Of a stretch of 64,000 nucleotides of DNA, positions 54,853 through 63,072 are shown piece by piece (within the stretch, counting starts at the first letter, position 1; the number at the start of each line of letters is the position of its first letter). Source of the stretch: Desulfatitalea alkaliphila. Lineage in GTDB: Bacteria; Desulfobacterota; Desulfobacteria; Desulfobacterales; Desulfosarcinaceae. The translations under genes were made by a program, and so were the position numbers. The notes under the pieces are model-generated. The model did not search any database. It saw only the letters and a program-made list of their open reading frames with translations, and was not told the origin of the DNA. The stretch covers positions 80,971 through 144,970 of the forward strand of contig NZ_JALJRB010000010.1 in the NCBI RefSeq assembly GCF_022968795.1, given 5' to 3'.

Positions 54853-54937
54853 CTACGGAGAGGTATCCATACGTTTCATGGAAGGATGCATATCGTCGGT
54901 TGCAAAGGGGTGCAGAACACAAACAGCAGCATGCGGG

Positions 54938-55303
54938 TTACGCCTGTTCTTGCAACCAGGACAAAGCTTCTTCGGCTTGGGGGCGATCAAAGTAATTGGC
55001 GCGGATGCCGCCGAACAACCCGAACAGGGCCACCCACGTGTTGGCCCAGGCATGATCGCCGATGACCGCCATGCGGACCAGTTTTTCGCTCGTCTCTTTT
55101 ACGAACCGTAGATTTTCGTAAAGGCTTTCAGCCCCCATGAAGCCGGAATCGGCCTCATATACCACCAGCAGCCGCACCGGGCCGTACTGCCGGCTGTGCG
55201 CCTGGATCAGTCCGACCAACTCTCGGTGTTCCCGCTCAGTGATCTCCTGGCGGATGCGGACCCCGAAAAGGGGACCTTCGGGCATGGGGATGCGTTGATA
55301 CAT
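54938..55303 (-). CDS. SpoIIAA-like (STAS-fold) protein
   Basis: 121-aa protein of the SpoIIAA-like family (PF11964 type). FGVRIRQEITEREHRELVGLIQAHSRQYGPVRLLVVYEADSGFMGAESLYENLRFVKETSEKLVRMAVIGDHAWANTWVALFGLFGGIRANYF has the alternating strand-helix pattern and the W-x-x-x-x-x-x-L-F end of this family. Function unknown; some members are lipid-binding or membrane-associated. GGAAAGGAG lies 6 nt before ATG 55303. Confidence 0.8.
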   Translation of the reverse strand: MYQRIPMPEGPLFGVRIRQEITEREHRELVGLIQAHSRQYGPVRLLVVYEADSGFMGAESLYENLRFVKETSEKLVRMAVIGDHAWANTWVALFGLFGGIRANYFDRPQAEEALSWLQEQA

Positions 55304-55470
55304 GACCATCTCCTTTCCTGATCCCCAAACATAAGCCCCTGCACCGACAGACGCAAGCAGTGGACCGTGCGTAGCCGAGCAAAACACCGGCGGGGGTGGT
55401 GGTTGAGGGTAGTGAAGGAGGAGGAGAAGTAGGTGGAAGAAATGGAACGGCCGTGGTGGGTTGCGGACCA

Positions 55471-55490
55471 GGGCACGGCGTGCCGTGCCC
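55471..55490. repeat. REP-like palindrome
   Basis: GGGCACGGCGTGCCGTGCCC followed by CTACGG; sixth copy of the family in the window. Confidence 0.85.
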
Positions 55491-55664
55491 CTACGGAAGG
55501 TGTCCCGCCATGAAGGGGTTTGGCGTGCCGGGCGTCATGGGGGATATTTGACGGTGCGGGGATATGGCATGCAGGGCCGTTGCGGATTGCCGGACACCGC
55601 ATCCCATCATATGCGCATGGCCTATTCGAATCCGTTGTGCGCATCCCATATGCGAATCCCTATG

Positions 55665-55787
55665 CGTTTGCGCATACCCGCGCGCATACCCGCAGGCGTT
55701 TCCCATTTCCATGATTCCAATATCCATGATTCCCACCTTTGTGATTCCCGCTTCCGCAATTCCCATACTCGTTTGATCCCCATATCC
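55665..55787. repeat. Degenerate 15-bp tandem repeat array
   Basis: Clear units: CATGATTCCAATATC (55710-55724), CATGATTCCCACCTT (55725-55739), TGTGATTCCCGCTTC (55740-55754), CGCAATTCCCATACT (55755-55769), and a longer last unit with GATCCCCATATCC. Weaker units continue leftwards (GGCGTTTCCCATTTC, GCGCGCATACCCGCA). Period five codons, but no gene runs through it convincingly. Confidence 0.7.
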
Positions 55788-55788
55788 G

Positions 55789-55818
55789 TTGACAGGTTCA
55801 GCCCCCCTGACCTATGAT
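55789..55818 (+). promoter_or_regulatory. Sigma-70 promoter of the acetyl-CoA-synthetase-like gene
   Basis: TTGACA at 55789-55794, 18-bp spacer, TATGAT at 55813-55818: six of six and five of six matches. Transcription would begin near 55825, giving a leader of ~140 nt if ATG 55967 is used, and ruling out an ATG at 55814. Confidence 0.7.
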
Positions 55819-55966
55819 TTTTTATAGGATGCTTTTCTTTGCGCCACGGAGCCACCAGGGTCGAGCATCTCCGTTGCTCAAGCCCCACCGTTTCACAGAC
55901 AGCATCGAGCGAGGTACGAACTTGTTTTGGACCTCCATCCCGAAGTGCCCGGAAATTTTTCAAAAA

Positions 55967-57682
55967 ATGCCGCACTTGCTGGATTATGCCGCCACTTGTG
56001 CCGGCTTTTCCTGGGATGCGATCCGCGCGGAGCTGCAGGGGCTACCGGACAATAGGGGGCTCAACATCGCCCATGAGGCGGTGGATCGCCATGCCGACGG
56101 ACCGCTTGGCGACCGCGTGGCCCTGCAGTGGCTGGGTGCCGACGACGCCGTTCGCGCCATCACCTATGCCGAACTGAAAGCCCTGAGCAATCGCTTCGCC
56201 AATGTGCTCCGCGAACTGGGCATCGGCGCAGCCGATACGGTCTGCGCATTGGCCGGGCGGATTCCCGAGTTGTATGTCGCGGCCCTGGGCACCCTCAAAA
56301 ATCGCAGCGTCTTTTGTCCCCTCTTCTCCGCCTTCGGGCCCGAACCCATTTTCCAGCGACTGAGCCGGGGCGATGCGAAACTCCTGCTGACCAGCGAACG
56401 GCTTTACCGCCTGAAGGTGCACCCCCTGCGGGACAAGCTGCCCAAGCTCGAGCATGTGCTCCTGACCGATGCAGAGAGCCATCCGGAAGGCGGTCTCCTG
56501 TCGCTGCCCGAACGCATGGCGGCGGCCTCCGCCGACTTCGTCATCCCCCCGACCGACCCCGAAGATGTCGCGCTGTTGCACTTCACCAGCGGCACCACCG
56601 GCATGCCCAAAGGCGCGCTCCATGTGCACGGCGCCGCGCTGGTGCACTACATGACCGGCAAATACGTGATGGATTTTCACCCGGACGATGTCTTCTGGTG
56701 TACGGCCGACCCGGGCTGGGTGACCGGCACTTCCTACGGCATCATTGCGCCGCTGATGCACGGCATCCGCAACGTGGTCGACGAAGCCGATTTCGACGCC
56801 GTGCGCTGGTGCCGCATCCTTGCCGAACAGCACGTGAGCGTCTGGTACACGGCGCCCACGGCCATCCGCCGTTTCATGCGCATGGGGATCGAGCCCGTCC
56901 ACGACTACGATTTGAGCCGTTTGCGCGTCCTTCACAGCGTCGGCGAACCGCTCAATCCCGAAGCCGTGGTGTGGGGCGTGAAGGCTTTGGGACTGCCGAT
57001 CCACGACAACTGGTGGCAAACGGAAACCGGCGGCATCATGATCGCCAATTTTCCCGCCATGGAGATCCGGCCCGGATCCATGGGCCGGCCGCTGCCCGGC
57101 ATCGAGGCGGCCATCGTCCGGCGCCGCAATGACGGCAGCGTCGAGCCGATCGAGGCGCCGGACGTCCAGGGCGATCTGGCCCTGCGCCCGGGATGGCCCT
57201 CCATGTTCCGGGGCTACCTGCACGACGAGGAGCGCTACCGCAAATGTTTCGATGGCGGCTGGTACCTGACCGGCGACCTGGCCCGGCGCGATGCGGACGG
57301 CTATTTCTGGTTCGTGGGCCGCGCCGATGACATCATCAAAACCTCGGGCCACATGGTGGGCCCTTTCGAAGTCGAAAGCACCCTCATGGAGCACCCGGCC
57401 GTGGCCGAAGCCGGCGTCATCGGCAAGCCGGACCCGCTGATCGGGGAGATGGTGAAGGCCTTCGTGGCCCTCAAGCCGGGCTTTGCGCCCGGTGATGATT
57501 TGCGGTTGGAACTGATCGGTTTCGCCCGCAAAAAGCTCGGTTCGGCCGTGGCGCCCAAGGAGATCGATTTCAAGCCGGACCTGCCCAAAAACAAGGCCGG
57601 CAAGATCATGCGCCGTCTGCTCAAAGCCCGCGAACTGGGCCTGCCCGAAGGGGACCTTTCGACACTGGAGGATTCGGCATGA
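55967..57682 (+). CDS. acsA: Acetyl-CoA synthetase-like acyl-CoA ligase
   Basis: 571-aa ANL ligase of the acetyl/propionyl-CoA synthetase branch. [20 protein letters not shown] is the P-loop; [84 protein letters not shown] and the acylation-site region [19 protein letters not shown] are all present. ATG 55967 matches the family start but has no clear ribosome site, and the frame is open upstream to the promoter; a start at 55829 is possible. Its stop overlaps the next gene's start by ATGA, so the two were one operon. Preferred acid unproven. Confidence 0.88.
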   Translation: MPHLLDYAATCAGFSWDAIRAELQGLPDNRGLNIAHEAVDRHADGPLGDRVALQWLGADDAVRAITYAELKALSNRFANVLRELGIGAADTVCALAGRIPELYVAALGTLKNRSVFCPLFSAFGPEPIFQRLSRGDAKLLLTSERLYRLKVHPLRDKLPKLEHVLLTDAESHPEGGLLSLPERMAAASADFVIPPTDPEDVALLHFTSGTTGMPKGALHVHGAALVHYMTGKYVMDFHPDDVFWCTADPGWVTGTSYGIIAPLMHGIRNVVDEADFDAVRWCRILAEQHVSVWYTAPTAIRRFMRMGIEPVHDYDLSRLRVLHSVGEPLNPEAVVWGVKALGLPIHDNWWQTETGGIMIANFPAMEIRPGSMGRPLPGIEAAIVRRRNDGSVEPIEAPDVQGDLALRPGWPSMFRGYLHDEERYRKCFDGGWYLTGDLARRDADGYFWFVGRADDIIKTSGHMVGPFEVESTLMEHPAVAEAGVIGKPDPLIGEMVKAFVALKPGFAPGDDLRLELIGFARKKLGSAVAPKEIDFKPDLPKNKAGKIMRRLLKARELGLPEGDLSTLEDSA

Positions 57683-58131
57683 ACTCACCCGATAGCAATC
57701 CCTCGGCGGCGACGGGGGTGGACCGCGACCACGCATTGCACTTGCTGCGCGCCATGATCCGCATCCGGCGCCTGGAGGAAAAGTGCGCCGAACTCTACAG
57801 CGCCATGAAGATACGCGGCTTTCTGCACCTTTATGACGGAGAAGAGGCGGTGGCCGTCGGCGTGCTGCAAGCGCTTAAACCGGACGATGCCGTCGTGGCC
57901 ACCTATCGCGAGCACGCCCACGCGCTCACCCGGGGCATATCCGCGGGCGCCATCCTGGGCGCCCGGGGGGACGGCGCCCGGGGGGACGGGCGCCCGGGGG
58001 GACGTTCGTCAGTTATCCAGATTCGCAACGACAAGAAGAACATAAACTTGCATCGCACTTCACTTTGCCGATCAACATCATACCGGAACAATCAGCAACT
58101 GCATGCGCCGGCAACCAGGCTCGATGGTTGA
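57679..58131 (+). pseudogene. Truncated 2-oxoacid dehydrogenase E1-alpha (PdhA-like)
   Basis: Starts with an ATGA overlap and reads as a normal thiamine-diphosphate E1-alpha N-terminus for about 93 residues ([72 protein letters not shown]). Then, exactly where family members continue A-E-x-x-G-K, it runs into [16 protein letters not shown] encoded by three GC-rich repeats and into unrelated sequence, stopping at residue 150. An intact subunit is ~320-360 aa and needs the missing cofactor-binding part, so this copy should be dead. No E1-beta or E2 gene follows. A deletion, insertion or assembly join is responsible. Confidence 0.85.
57957..58003. repeat. Three GC-rich tandem repeats at the island junction
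   Basis: GGGCGCCCGGGGGGAC (57957-57972), GGCGCCCGGGGGGAC (57973-57987), GGGCGCCCGGGGGGAC (57988-58003). The units contain the palindrome GGGCGCCC and a G6 run. Left of them is high-G+C coding sequence, right of them non-coding sequence. Confidence 0.9.
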
Positions 58132-58281
58132 AAAAGGAACCTAGAGCGCCGCCCCTTTACCCTTTAACCTCCATCCCCGGTCAACGCCGGCACCACCCCC
58201 TCCCCCGGCATTGCCCCTATACCAACGATGCCGGATCTGTTTCCATGGTGCGGTACCAAGAGGATCAACTCGCCGGCGGGC
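58004..58281. other. Non-coding junction segment
   Basis: About 280 bp between the broken E1-alpha gene and the SelO remnant. It includes the out-of-family tail of the E1-alpha frame and a C-rich stretch (about 58150-58210). No recognisable gene. Confidence 0.5.
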
Positions 58282-58590
58282 TCACGTCCCGCAGAAAGTG
58301 CGGTAGGCCCGCGACGATGGTGGCGCCGGCAGGTGATAGCCGGCCTGTTCCGGTGGATCCTGGTAGGGTTGCGACAGAAATCCCAGCAGCTTTTCCATGA
58401 CGGTGAAGTCGGCCCGCTCCACGGCCGCCTCCAGAGCCTCTTCCACCCGGTGATTGCGGGCAATGACCGCCGGGTTGCTGGTTGTCATGAGCCTATGGGA
58501 TGCCTCACGGGAATCGGGTTGCCGTTTCAGCCGGGCCTGCCAGCGCTCGAACCACTGTTTGCAATCCGGCGCCTGGAACAGGGAGGACAC
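58282..58590 (-). pseudogene. C-terminal remnant of SelO (YdiU) protein adenylyltransferase
   Basis: About 100 codons reading LFQAPDCKQWFERWQARLKRQ...TTSNPAVIARNHRVEEALEAAVERADFTVMEKLLGFLSQPYQDPP...YRTFCGT and a stop. N-P-A-x-I-x-R-N-H-R-V-E-E-A-L and the terminal Y-R-T-F-C-G-T are the signature end of SelO pseudokinase-type AMPylases, which are ~480-520 aa. Upstream of 58590 the frame meets TAA at 58597-58599 and similarity ends, so the catalytic body is gone. It marks DNA lost or replaced at this junction. Confidence 0.85.
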
Positions 58591-58726
58591 GGAGCCTTAC
58601 CCCAATTCGTTCTCCAAACCAAAATACATCCGCAAACCCTGTTTATTCAACACCTTATCTCACATCAAATCCATTCAACCTGTCGGACCCCGAGAGAAAT
58701 TTAATTCTCTACATTTTCCCGAAACA

Positions 58727-58753
58727 GAGAACGGACGTGGGTTCGATTCCCGG
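58727..58753 (+). other. tRNA/tmRNA-like T-arm fragment
   Basis: AACGGACGTGGG-TTCGATTCCC resembles the T-arm of a tRNA or the 3' end of tmRNA (G-G-A-C-G-x-G-G-G-T-T-C-R-A). The stem fails after CCC (GG instead of AC), and no acceptor or anticodon arm can be drawn, so it is at most a fragment, possibly an old attachment site. Confidence 0.35.
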
Positions 58754-58794
58754 TTGAATACCCGGCGGTGTGTTTTACAAACCATGTCTTGTTG

Positions 58795-59028
58795 TTAGCC
58801 CTTGGGTGGATATGGATCGTTTCCGTGGCTGTCTTTTCTTTGAATCTTTCCATCCTTCCCATGGATAACAAACTCAGTACTTTGGTTCTGGCTGATCTTG
58901 CGCCCGGCATCGACGGCATCCTGCTTCTTGTCGAAGTGGCCGCTACTGCGGGTCGCTCCGTCTTTCTTGACATCCCAGCCGCCATCGGCGTTTGGGACTA
59001 CATGATGTGAACCTGCTTTTTTAGTCAT
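58795..59028 (-). CDS. DUF2188-domain protein
   Basis: 77-aa protein: KKAGSHHVVPNADGGWDVKKDGATRSSGHFDKKQDAVDAGRKISQNQSTEFVIHGKDGKIQRKDSHGNDPYPPKG. This is the DUF2188 pattern (H-V-V-P-x-x-x-G-W-x-V, a 'T-K-x-x-A-x-x-x-G-R' helix, then G-R-I-x-x-x-x-S-Y-G-x-D-P). Small, basic, function unknown; often found on mobile DNA and in defence regions. GGAGG lies 5 nt before ATG 59028. Its start is 13 bp from the ADP-ribosylglycohydrolase stop, so it is the last gene of the restriction operon. Confidence 0.82.
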   Translation of the reverse strand: MTKKAGSHHVVPNADGGWDVKKDGATRSSGHFDKKQDAVDAGRKISQNQSTEFVIHGKDGKIQRKDSHGNDPYPPKG

Positions 59029-59041
59029 AGTGACCTCCATT

Positions 59042-59986
59042 TTATATGTTGTAAGAAATTAGTTGTTTCGACAGCTCCAGAACATCCACCGGCCAGAAGC
59101 ATTCCGGGCGTGGGTGGTGTACTCGCGGATGTCTGGCCCCTGGGCGGCAGTTCTGCAGGGAGTCGAGCCACTGGGCCGGAATAGCCTCCCGACCGCACAC
59201 AGCGCCTAACAGCGCCCCGCAAATGGCCGCGTTGGTATCGGTGTCGCCACCGCGCATGATGGTATCGACAACACCTTCTTCGAGGTTCGATGCCTGAAGC
59301 AGCTGATACAGGGCATTCTGAAAAGCGATCATTACCCAGCCCTGCTGGTGAACGTAGTCCGCTGGCGGCTCTTCGGCTGCCTTGTCGATGGTACCCAGCA
59401 AAGCGGGTTCAACGGGCATGTCGAGCCCCCACTGCCGGATGTGCTGGTACAGCTCTTTGCGGTCGCAGCCGGATTGAATAGCGTGGGCAATCCCCATGGC
59501 AAACAGCGCGTTGGCCTGTTGGCAGATCAGGTTGGGATGTGTAATTGCTGCATCCTGCATGGCCCATTCAGCGACCTGATTCAGTTCAAATCCGGCTCCG
59601 AATATTCCGAGCGGGCTGATCCGCATCATCGCTCCGTTGGCCTGACTTTCCGGATTGGGGTTGCCCCGAAGCCCGGCCGAAATGGTCATGCCGCAATCAA
59701 ACGGATCAGAACTCAACCAGTATTGATATTCTTTACGTGCCGCCTCCGGATCATAAGAACCGGTTTTCACCAGCATCCGAGCAAGGAGCAGAGCCATCTC
59801 AGAATCATCCGTCGGCTGACCGGCAATGGTATTCCATTTGCCACCATCGGCCAGCTCCCGGACACCATCAGGATAGCTGCGCCGAATCTCATCTGGGGAC
59901 TGAAACTCAACCAGACTCCCCAGTGCATCACCAGCAAGCTGGCCCAGCAGGCATCCTTGGGCTCTTGAATTCTTACCTATGCCCAT
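59042..59986 (-). CDS. ADP-ribosylglycohydrolase (DraG/ARH family)
   Basis: 314 aa. All-helical ADP-ribosylhydrolase with the dinuclear-metal motifs: GDALGSLVEF near the start, QPTDDSEMALLLARML (T59-D60-D61-S62) and IMRGGDTDTNAAICGALLGA (D248-T249-D250-T251). Such enzymes remove ADP-ribose from arginine or other acceptors, including nucleic acids in some members. Nothing is truncated. Its start overlaps the end of mcrC by 10 nt, so it belongs to the Mrr-McrB-McrC transcript, an unusual setting. Base composition is lower in G+C than the rest of the window. Confidence 0.9.
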   Translation of the reverse strand: MGIGKNSRAQGCLLGQLAGDALGSLVEFQSPDEIRRSYPDGVRELADGGKWNTIAGQPTDDSEMALLLARMLVKTGSYDPEAARKEYQYWLSSDPFDCGMTISAGLRGNPNPESQANGAMMRISPLGIFGAGFELNQVAEWAMQDAAITHPNLICQQANALFAMGIAHAIQSGCDRKELYQHIRQWGLDMPVEPALLGTIDKAAEEPPADYVHQQGWVMIAFQNALYQLLQASNLEEGVVDTIMRGGDTDTNAAICGALLGAVCGREAIPAQWLDSLQNCRPGARHPRVHHPRPECFWPVDVLELSKQLISYNI

Positions 59987-61425
59987 GCAGCGATCTTTTC
60001 CTTAATCAGTATTCTCGACTGTATAGTATCAATGAACATACGACACTGTTCGCTCATGAGCCTGTTAAAATCAAGAGATGTATTGTCAGGGATTTTCAGG
60101 AAAAGGACATGAAACGGGATATCTTGTCCTTGCTGGCGAACAACATCAGAAATTAGCCCCTGCGTTTTATCCAGATTGAGTGCAGCCCATCTATCTTCAG
60201 ATATCGGGTAAACAAAGCCACACCCCTTTATCGAGGCCCCATTTCCATACTGCCCTATGTATGTGTGCAGCTGGAAAAGGTCTTCTCGCTTGACGCCGAA
60301 TTGTGGGTCAAAGGCTTTATACTTCACATCAAAGACGTACAGACCGCCATCACTCTCAAAAACAAGGTCCGGTTCAAGTTTGCGCATGTAGCTGCCGAGA
60401 GCACCGGCCGGTATTTCATAGCGTCGCTCGAACTTGCTAAGCAGCCGAACCCCATCTCGCTTGATGAGCTTCCGGATAAAATATTCGAAAAGCATCGATA
60501 TATCGAAAAAGAAGGCGCTCGAATCATGCTGGGAGTCAAAATCAGAACCTTGCTGGTTGATGACTTGTTTCGATAAATCTATCAGCACGTTATAGTCGTT
60601 GTAGAAAGGATTGGTGAAATACGGCGTTCTCAAGATTTCCTGACGGGATCTTTTCACACCCTGATTAGCGGTAAGAAAAGCATTGTAGACATTCCTTGTA
60701 CGCTGGCAAAAAGAGTATTGCTCAACCGCCTCATAGGCTTTGATGAAAAGTGAGGTCGCAGGGCTGTCGTAGCTGTGTTCACGGTAGGAGCATAAGTACT
60801 TTCCGGAGGTTTTGTTCCGGAAGTAGTCAACCGCATCGATTGTTCCGCGAACGCGGGAAATCCGATCATTCTTTGTAATGTAGGTCTTGGGCAGCCCCAG
60901 CCGGTAAGCTCTCTTGAACTTGATATTCCAAAGATATGCAAGGAGCCACTCGTAACCATCGGCGTGACTTTCACCGCCAATATTTTCCAGTTCAAGAAAC
61001 CCGTCGGCATCGGCAATGATGTACTGAAGAAAAGCATCACCAAAACGTGAGCTGATCTTCAGGGAATAATCCCCACGTTTGACAAACCCAATCAGATTGC
61101 CTGTGTTGAGATTGAAATTTCTGGCATCCGTACCGGTTACACCGATAAAGCCGCCGTCGGTATTGTGTTCGTAATCTTCATCATTGAATAGGATTAGTGC
61201 ATCGGCAATATTGTCATTCAGCGTTTTTTCGACATCACGAGAAACCGAATTTAAAAAATGCCAAATAGCAGACTCGTCGTTATGAGGATAGGTCCACTGG
61301 CCTTTTGATTTGGTACTGAGGGCAATCGATTCACCCAAACGTCTATTGGTCAAGATGCCTTGGTTGACCAAATAAGACTGGTTATCGACCAGAGTCCCGT
61401 TCTTTATGATATCGAACAGCCACAC
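59977..61425 (-). CDS. mcrC: McrC, nuclease subunit of McrBC-type restriction
   Basis: 482 aa. N-terminal beta-rich region contacting McrB, then a PD-(D/E)xK nuclease: EPDLVFESDGGLYVFDVKYK gives D353 and D366-x-K368. McrC joins McrB rings and cuts DNA carrying modified cytosine. GTG start at 61425 lies 3 nt after the mcrB stop; the ribosome site is a weak GGGG. The chain is longer than E. coli McrC (~350 aa), typical of the diverse McrC relatives in other phyla. Followed by the overlapping ADP-ribosylglycohydrolase. Confidence 0.9.
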   Translation of the reverse strand: MWLFDIIKNGTLVDNQSYLVNQGILTNRRLGESIALSTKSKGQWTYPHNDESAIWHFLNSVSRDVEKTLNDNIADALILFNDEDYEHNTDGGFIGVTGTDARNFNLNTGNLIGFVKRGDYSLKISSRFGDAFLQYIIADADGFLELENIGGESHADGYEWLLAYLWNIKFKRAYRLGLPKTYITKNDRISRVRGTIDAVDYFRNKTSGKYLCSYREHSYDSPATSLFIKAYEAVEQYSFCQRTRNVYNAFLTANQGVKRSRQEILRTPYFTNPFYNDYNVLIDLSKQVINQQGSDFDSQHDSSAFFFDISMLFEYFIRKLIKRDGVRLLSKFERRYEIPAGALGSYMRKLEPDLVFESDGGLYVFDVKYKAFDPQFGVKREDLFQLHTYIGQYGNGASIKGCGFVYPISEDRWAALNLDKTQGLISDVVRQQGQDIPFHVLFLKIPDNTSLDFNRLMSEQCRMFIDTIQSRILIKEKIAAWA

Positions 61426-61428
61426 GAT

Positions 61429-63072
61429 TTAAACCCCGAATGCCTTTCCGAAAGAACCGATGAGCTCAGCCTCCTTGCCGGTACCGCGTAGGTATTCCTG
61501 CAGCAAAGGCCGGATGCAATCATCCCAGACACGCTCTCTTACTTCCGCAACCGTAAGGCTGGTGGCATACTTCAAGTTCATCAAATAGGCATGACCGATT
61601 TGGTAATCATGGCCCAGCAAAGGTTCCTTGGCTATCTGGGTGTTCAGCCGTTCAAGGTTATCCGCCAGAGGGACCCAGGTTTTGCAGAACTGGTTCAGAT
61701 GGTATCTCAATAGCCCTGTATCCGGCGTCACTTCTTCCCAGCGGAATCTGCGTCGGAGAGCGAAATCAAAGCTTTCCACACTCCGGTCAATGGTATTCAT
61801 CGTTCCGATCAGATAGATGTTTGTCGGGATGAAGAACAGGTATCCTTGATCGGTCTGAAGCATGCCGGTGCCTTCGTTATTCAAATTGGCATATTGGGTT
61901 TTGACGCCGCCTTTAATGCCTCGATATTCCAAGCAATACATCAGCTCACCAAAAACCCGAGACAACTCAGCCCGGTTCACTTCATCGATTATAAAGAAGA
62001 ATGGAGGTACAGCATCGGATACCAGCTTGGATGCGTCTGAGATTTCGAAGATGTACTGCCAATGATCACCTGATAATTTTTCTCTATGGGGACGAAGCTC
62101 ATCGATCGTAATTGATTCCCAGTCCCGATCGAGACCAAGACCGCAAACATCAATCTCCCACTTTCCGGCGTTTCGACAAAACTCCTTGAAAACACCATTC
62201 TGCAACGTCAACTGCGCGGCTCCATTACCATCCAGAACGGGGCGTAAGCCCTCCATGAAATCCTCATAGCTGAAAGACGGATGAAATTGCACCAGCTCAA
62301 TCTGACTTCCATGTGTGAGAGCGCTGTTTGGAGCAAACTCTTCTTTCCAGATATCAAACAACAGAGAGGTCTGCTGGCGAGCTTGGTATGTTTTCCCTGT
62401 TCCGGGAGCGCCGTATTTAACGATCTGCTTTTTCAGGCTGAATGGATTGGACAGATTCTCGTAGAGCACCCAAACAAACTGACTCAGATAAAACTCGTCC
62501 GTTTTATTGTCCCGAAGCTCATCGCTGAACTCATCTTTGATGATCTTCAGCAGGAAAATGTTTTTTGAATACCAATCTTGATCCTCTTCGGCCGGATATG
62601 CCGGGATAATTCCTTCACGAATAAGCCAGCTGAAGACCTGATTAAACTTACCGGAATCAACAGTAGTGGAGACTTCGAGCGTGCAGGCTGCCGCCACACG
62701 ATTGACAAGAACCGGATTGTTGGACTTGCCTTGGGCAGACCACGCATCGTCAAATTTCTGGAAGTTCTCTTTGTTGGGGGTCTGGATGAATTCTTCCAGC
62801 GCAGATATGAAATCCTTGTTTTTGATGAAAGCCTGAAAGTTTTCGTTGCTTAAAACAGACTGGCCGCGAGAAGCGATCCCGTTGCTTTTTTCATAGAGGA
62901 GCTGCTTCAGGAAAGCCTCATCAGTTTGAGATAAGCCTTCTCCTGATTTGATACGTTCACGGATCTGCCCGACCTGACCGTAAAACTCACGATAGGCATC
63001 ATGCCAGCCTTTGACTTCATGTTTCCGGTTTTCAATCAGGTATTTGTAAAGATTCTTCAGTCTGCTTTTCAT
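61429..63072 (-). CDS. mcrB: McrB, AAA+ GTPase of McrBC-type restriction
   Basis: 547 aa. The N-terminal ~200 residues are helical and of no family I can name; in McrB this part reads the DNA modification. The AAA+ motor has Walker A GAPGTGKT (221-228), VQFHPSFSYEDFMEGLRP, Walker B FFIIDEVNRAELSRVFGELMYCLEYR, and the McrB signature GTMNTIDRSVESFDFALRRRF, where M-N-T-x-D gives GTP preference. ATG 63072 overlaps the mrr stop by ATGA and is 3 nt ahead of mcrC's start at the other end: a fully coupled operon. Confidence 0.93.
   Translation of the reverse strand: MKSRLKNLYKYLIENRKHEVKGWHDAYREFYGQVGQIRERIKSGEGLSQTDEAFLKQLLYEKSNGIASRGQSVLSNENFQAFIKNKDFISALEEFIQTPNKENFQKFDDAWSAQGKSNNPVLVNRVAAACTLEVSTTVDSGKFNQVFSWLIREGIIPAYPAEEDQDWYSKNIFLLKIIKDEFSDELRDNKTDEFYLSQFVWVLYENLSNPFSLKKQIVKYGAPGTGKTYQARQQTSLLFDIWKEEFAPNSALTHGSQIELVQFHPSFSYEDFMEGLRPVLDGNGAAQLTLQNGVFKEFCRNAGKWEIDVCGLGLDRDWESITIDELRPHREKLSGDHWQYIFEISDASKLVSDAVPPFFFIIDEVNRAELSRVFGELMYCLEYRGIKGGVKTQYANLNNEGTGMLQTDQGYLFFIPTNIYLIGTMNTIDRSVESFDFALRRRFRWEEVTPDTGLLRYHLNQFCKTWVPLADNLERLNTQIAKEPLLGHDYQIGHAYLMNLKYATSLTVAEVRERVWDDCIRPLLQEYLRGTGKEAELIGSFGKAFGV

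Larger units (their letters stand above)
54398..54937. other. Intergenic region with two REP palindromes
   Basis: About 540 bp between the kinase and the SpoIIAA-like gene, both on the minus strand. It contains palindromes at 54695-54714 and 54833-54852. A minus-strand open frame at 54358-54705 overlaps the kinase start in another frame and is not supported. No RNA gene recognised. Confidence 0.5.
55304..55788. other. Intergenic region with REP palindrome and 15-bp repeats
   Basis: Long gap before the acetyl-CoA-synthetase-like gene. From left: purine-rich stretch (about 55390-55440), REP palindrome at 55471-55490, a region rich in CATATGCG-like words (about 55600-55680), and a run of 15-bp tandem repeats ending just before a good promoter. 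No convincing protein or RNA. Confidence 0.5.

Noticed and set aside
55665..55787. 15-bp repeats as a CRISPR array
   Set aside because: Units are too short, degenerate and directly adjacent with no spacers; no cas gene is in the window.
56042..57736. Long minus-strand open frame opposite the acetyl-CoA-synthetase-like gene
   Set aside because: No family similarity; long antisense frames are expected opposite G+C-rich genes, and the plus-strand protein is certain.
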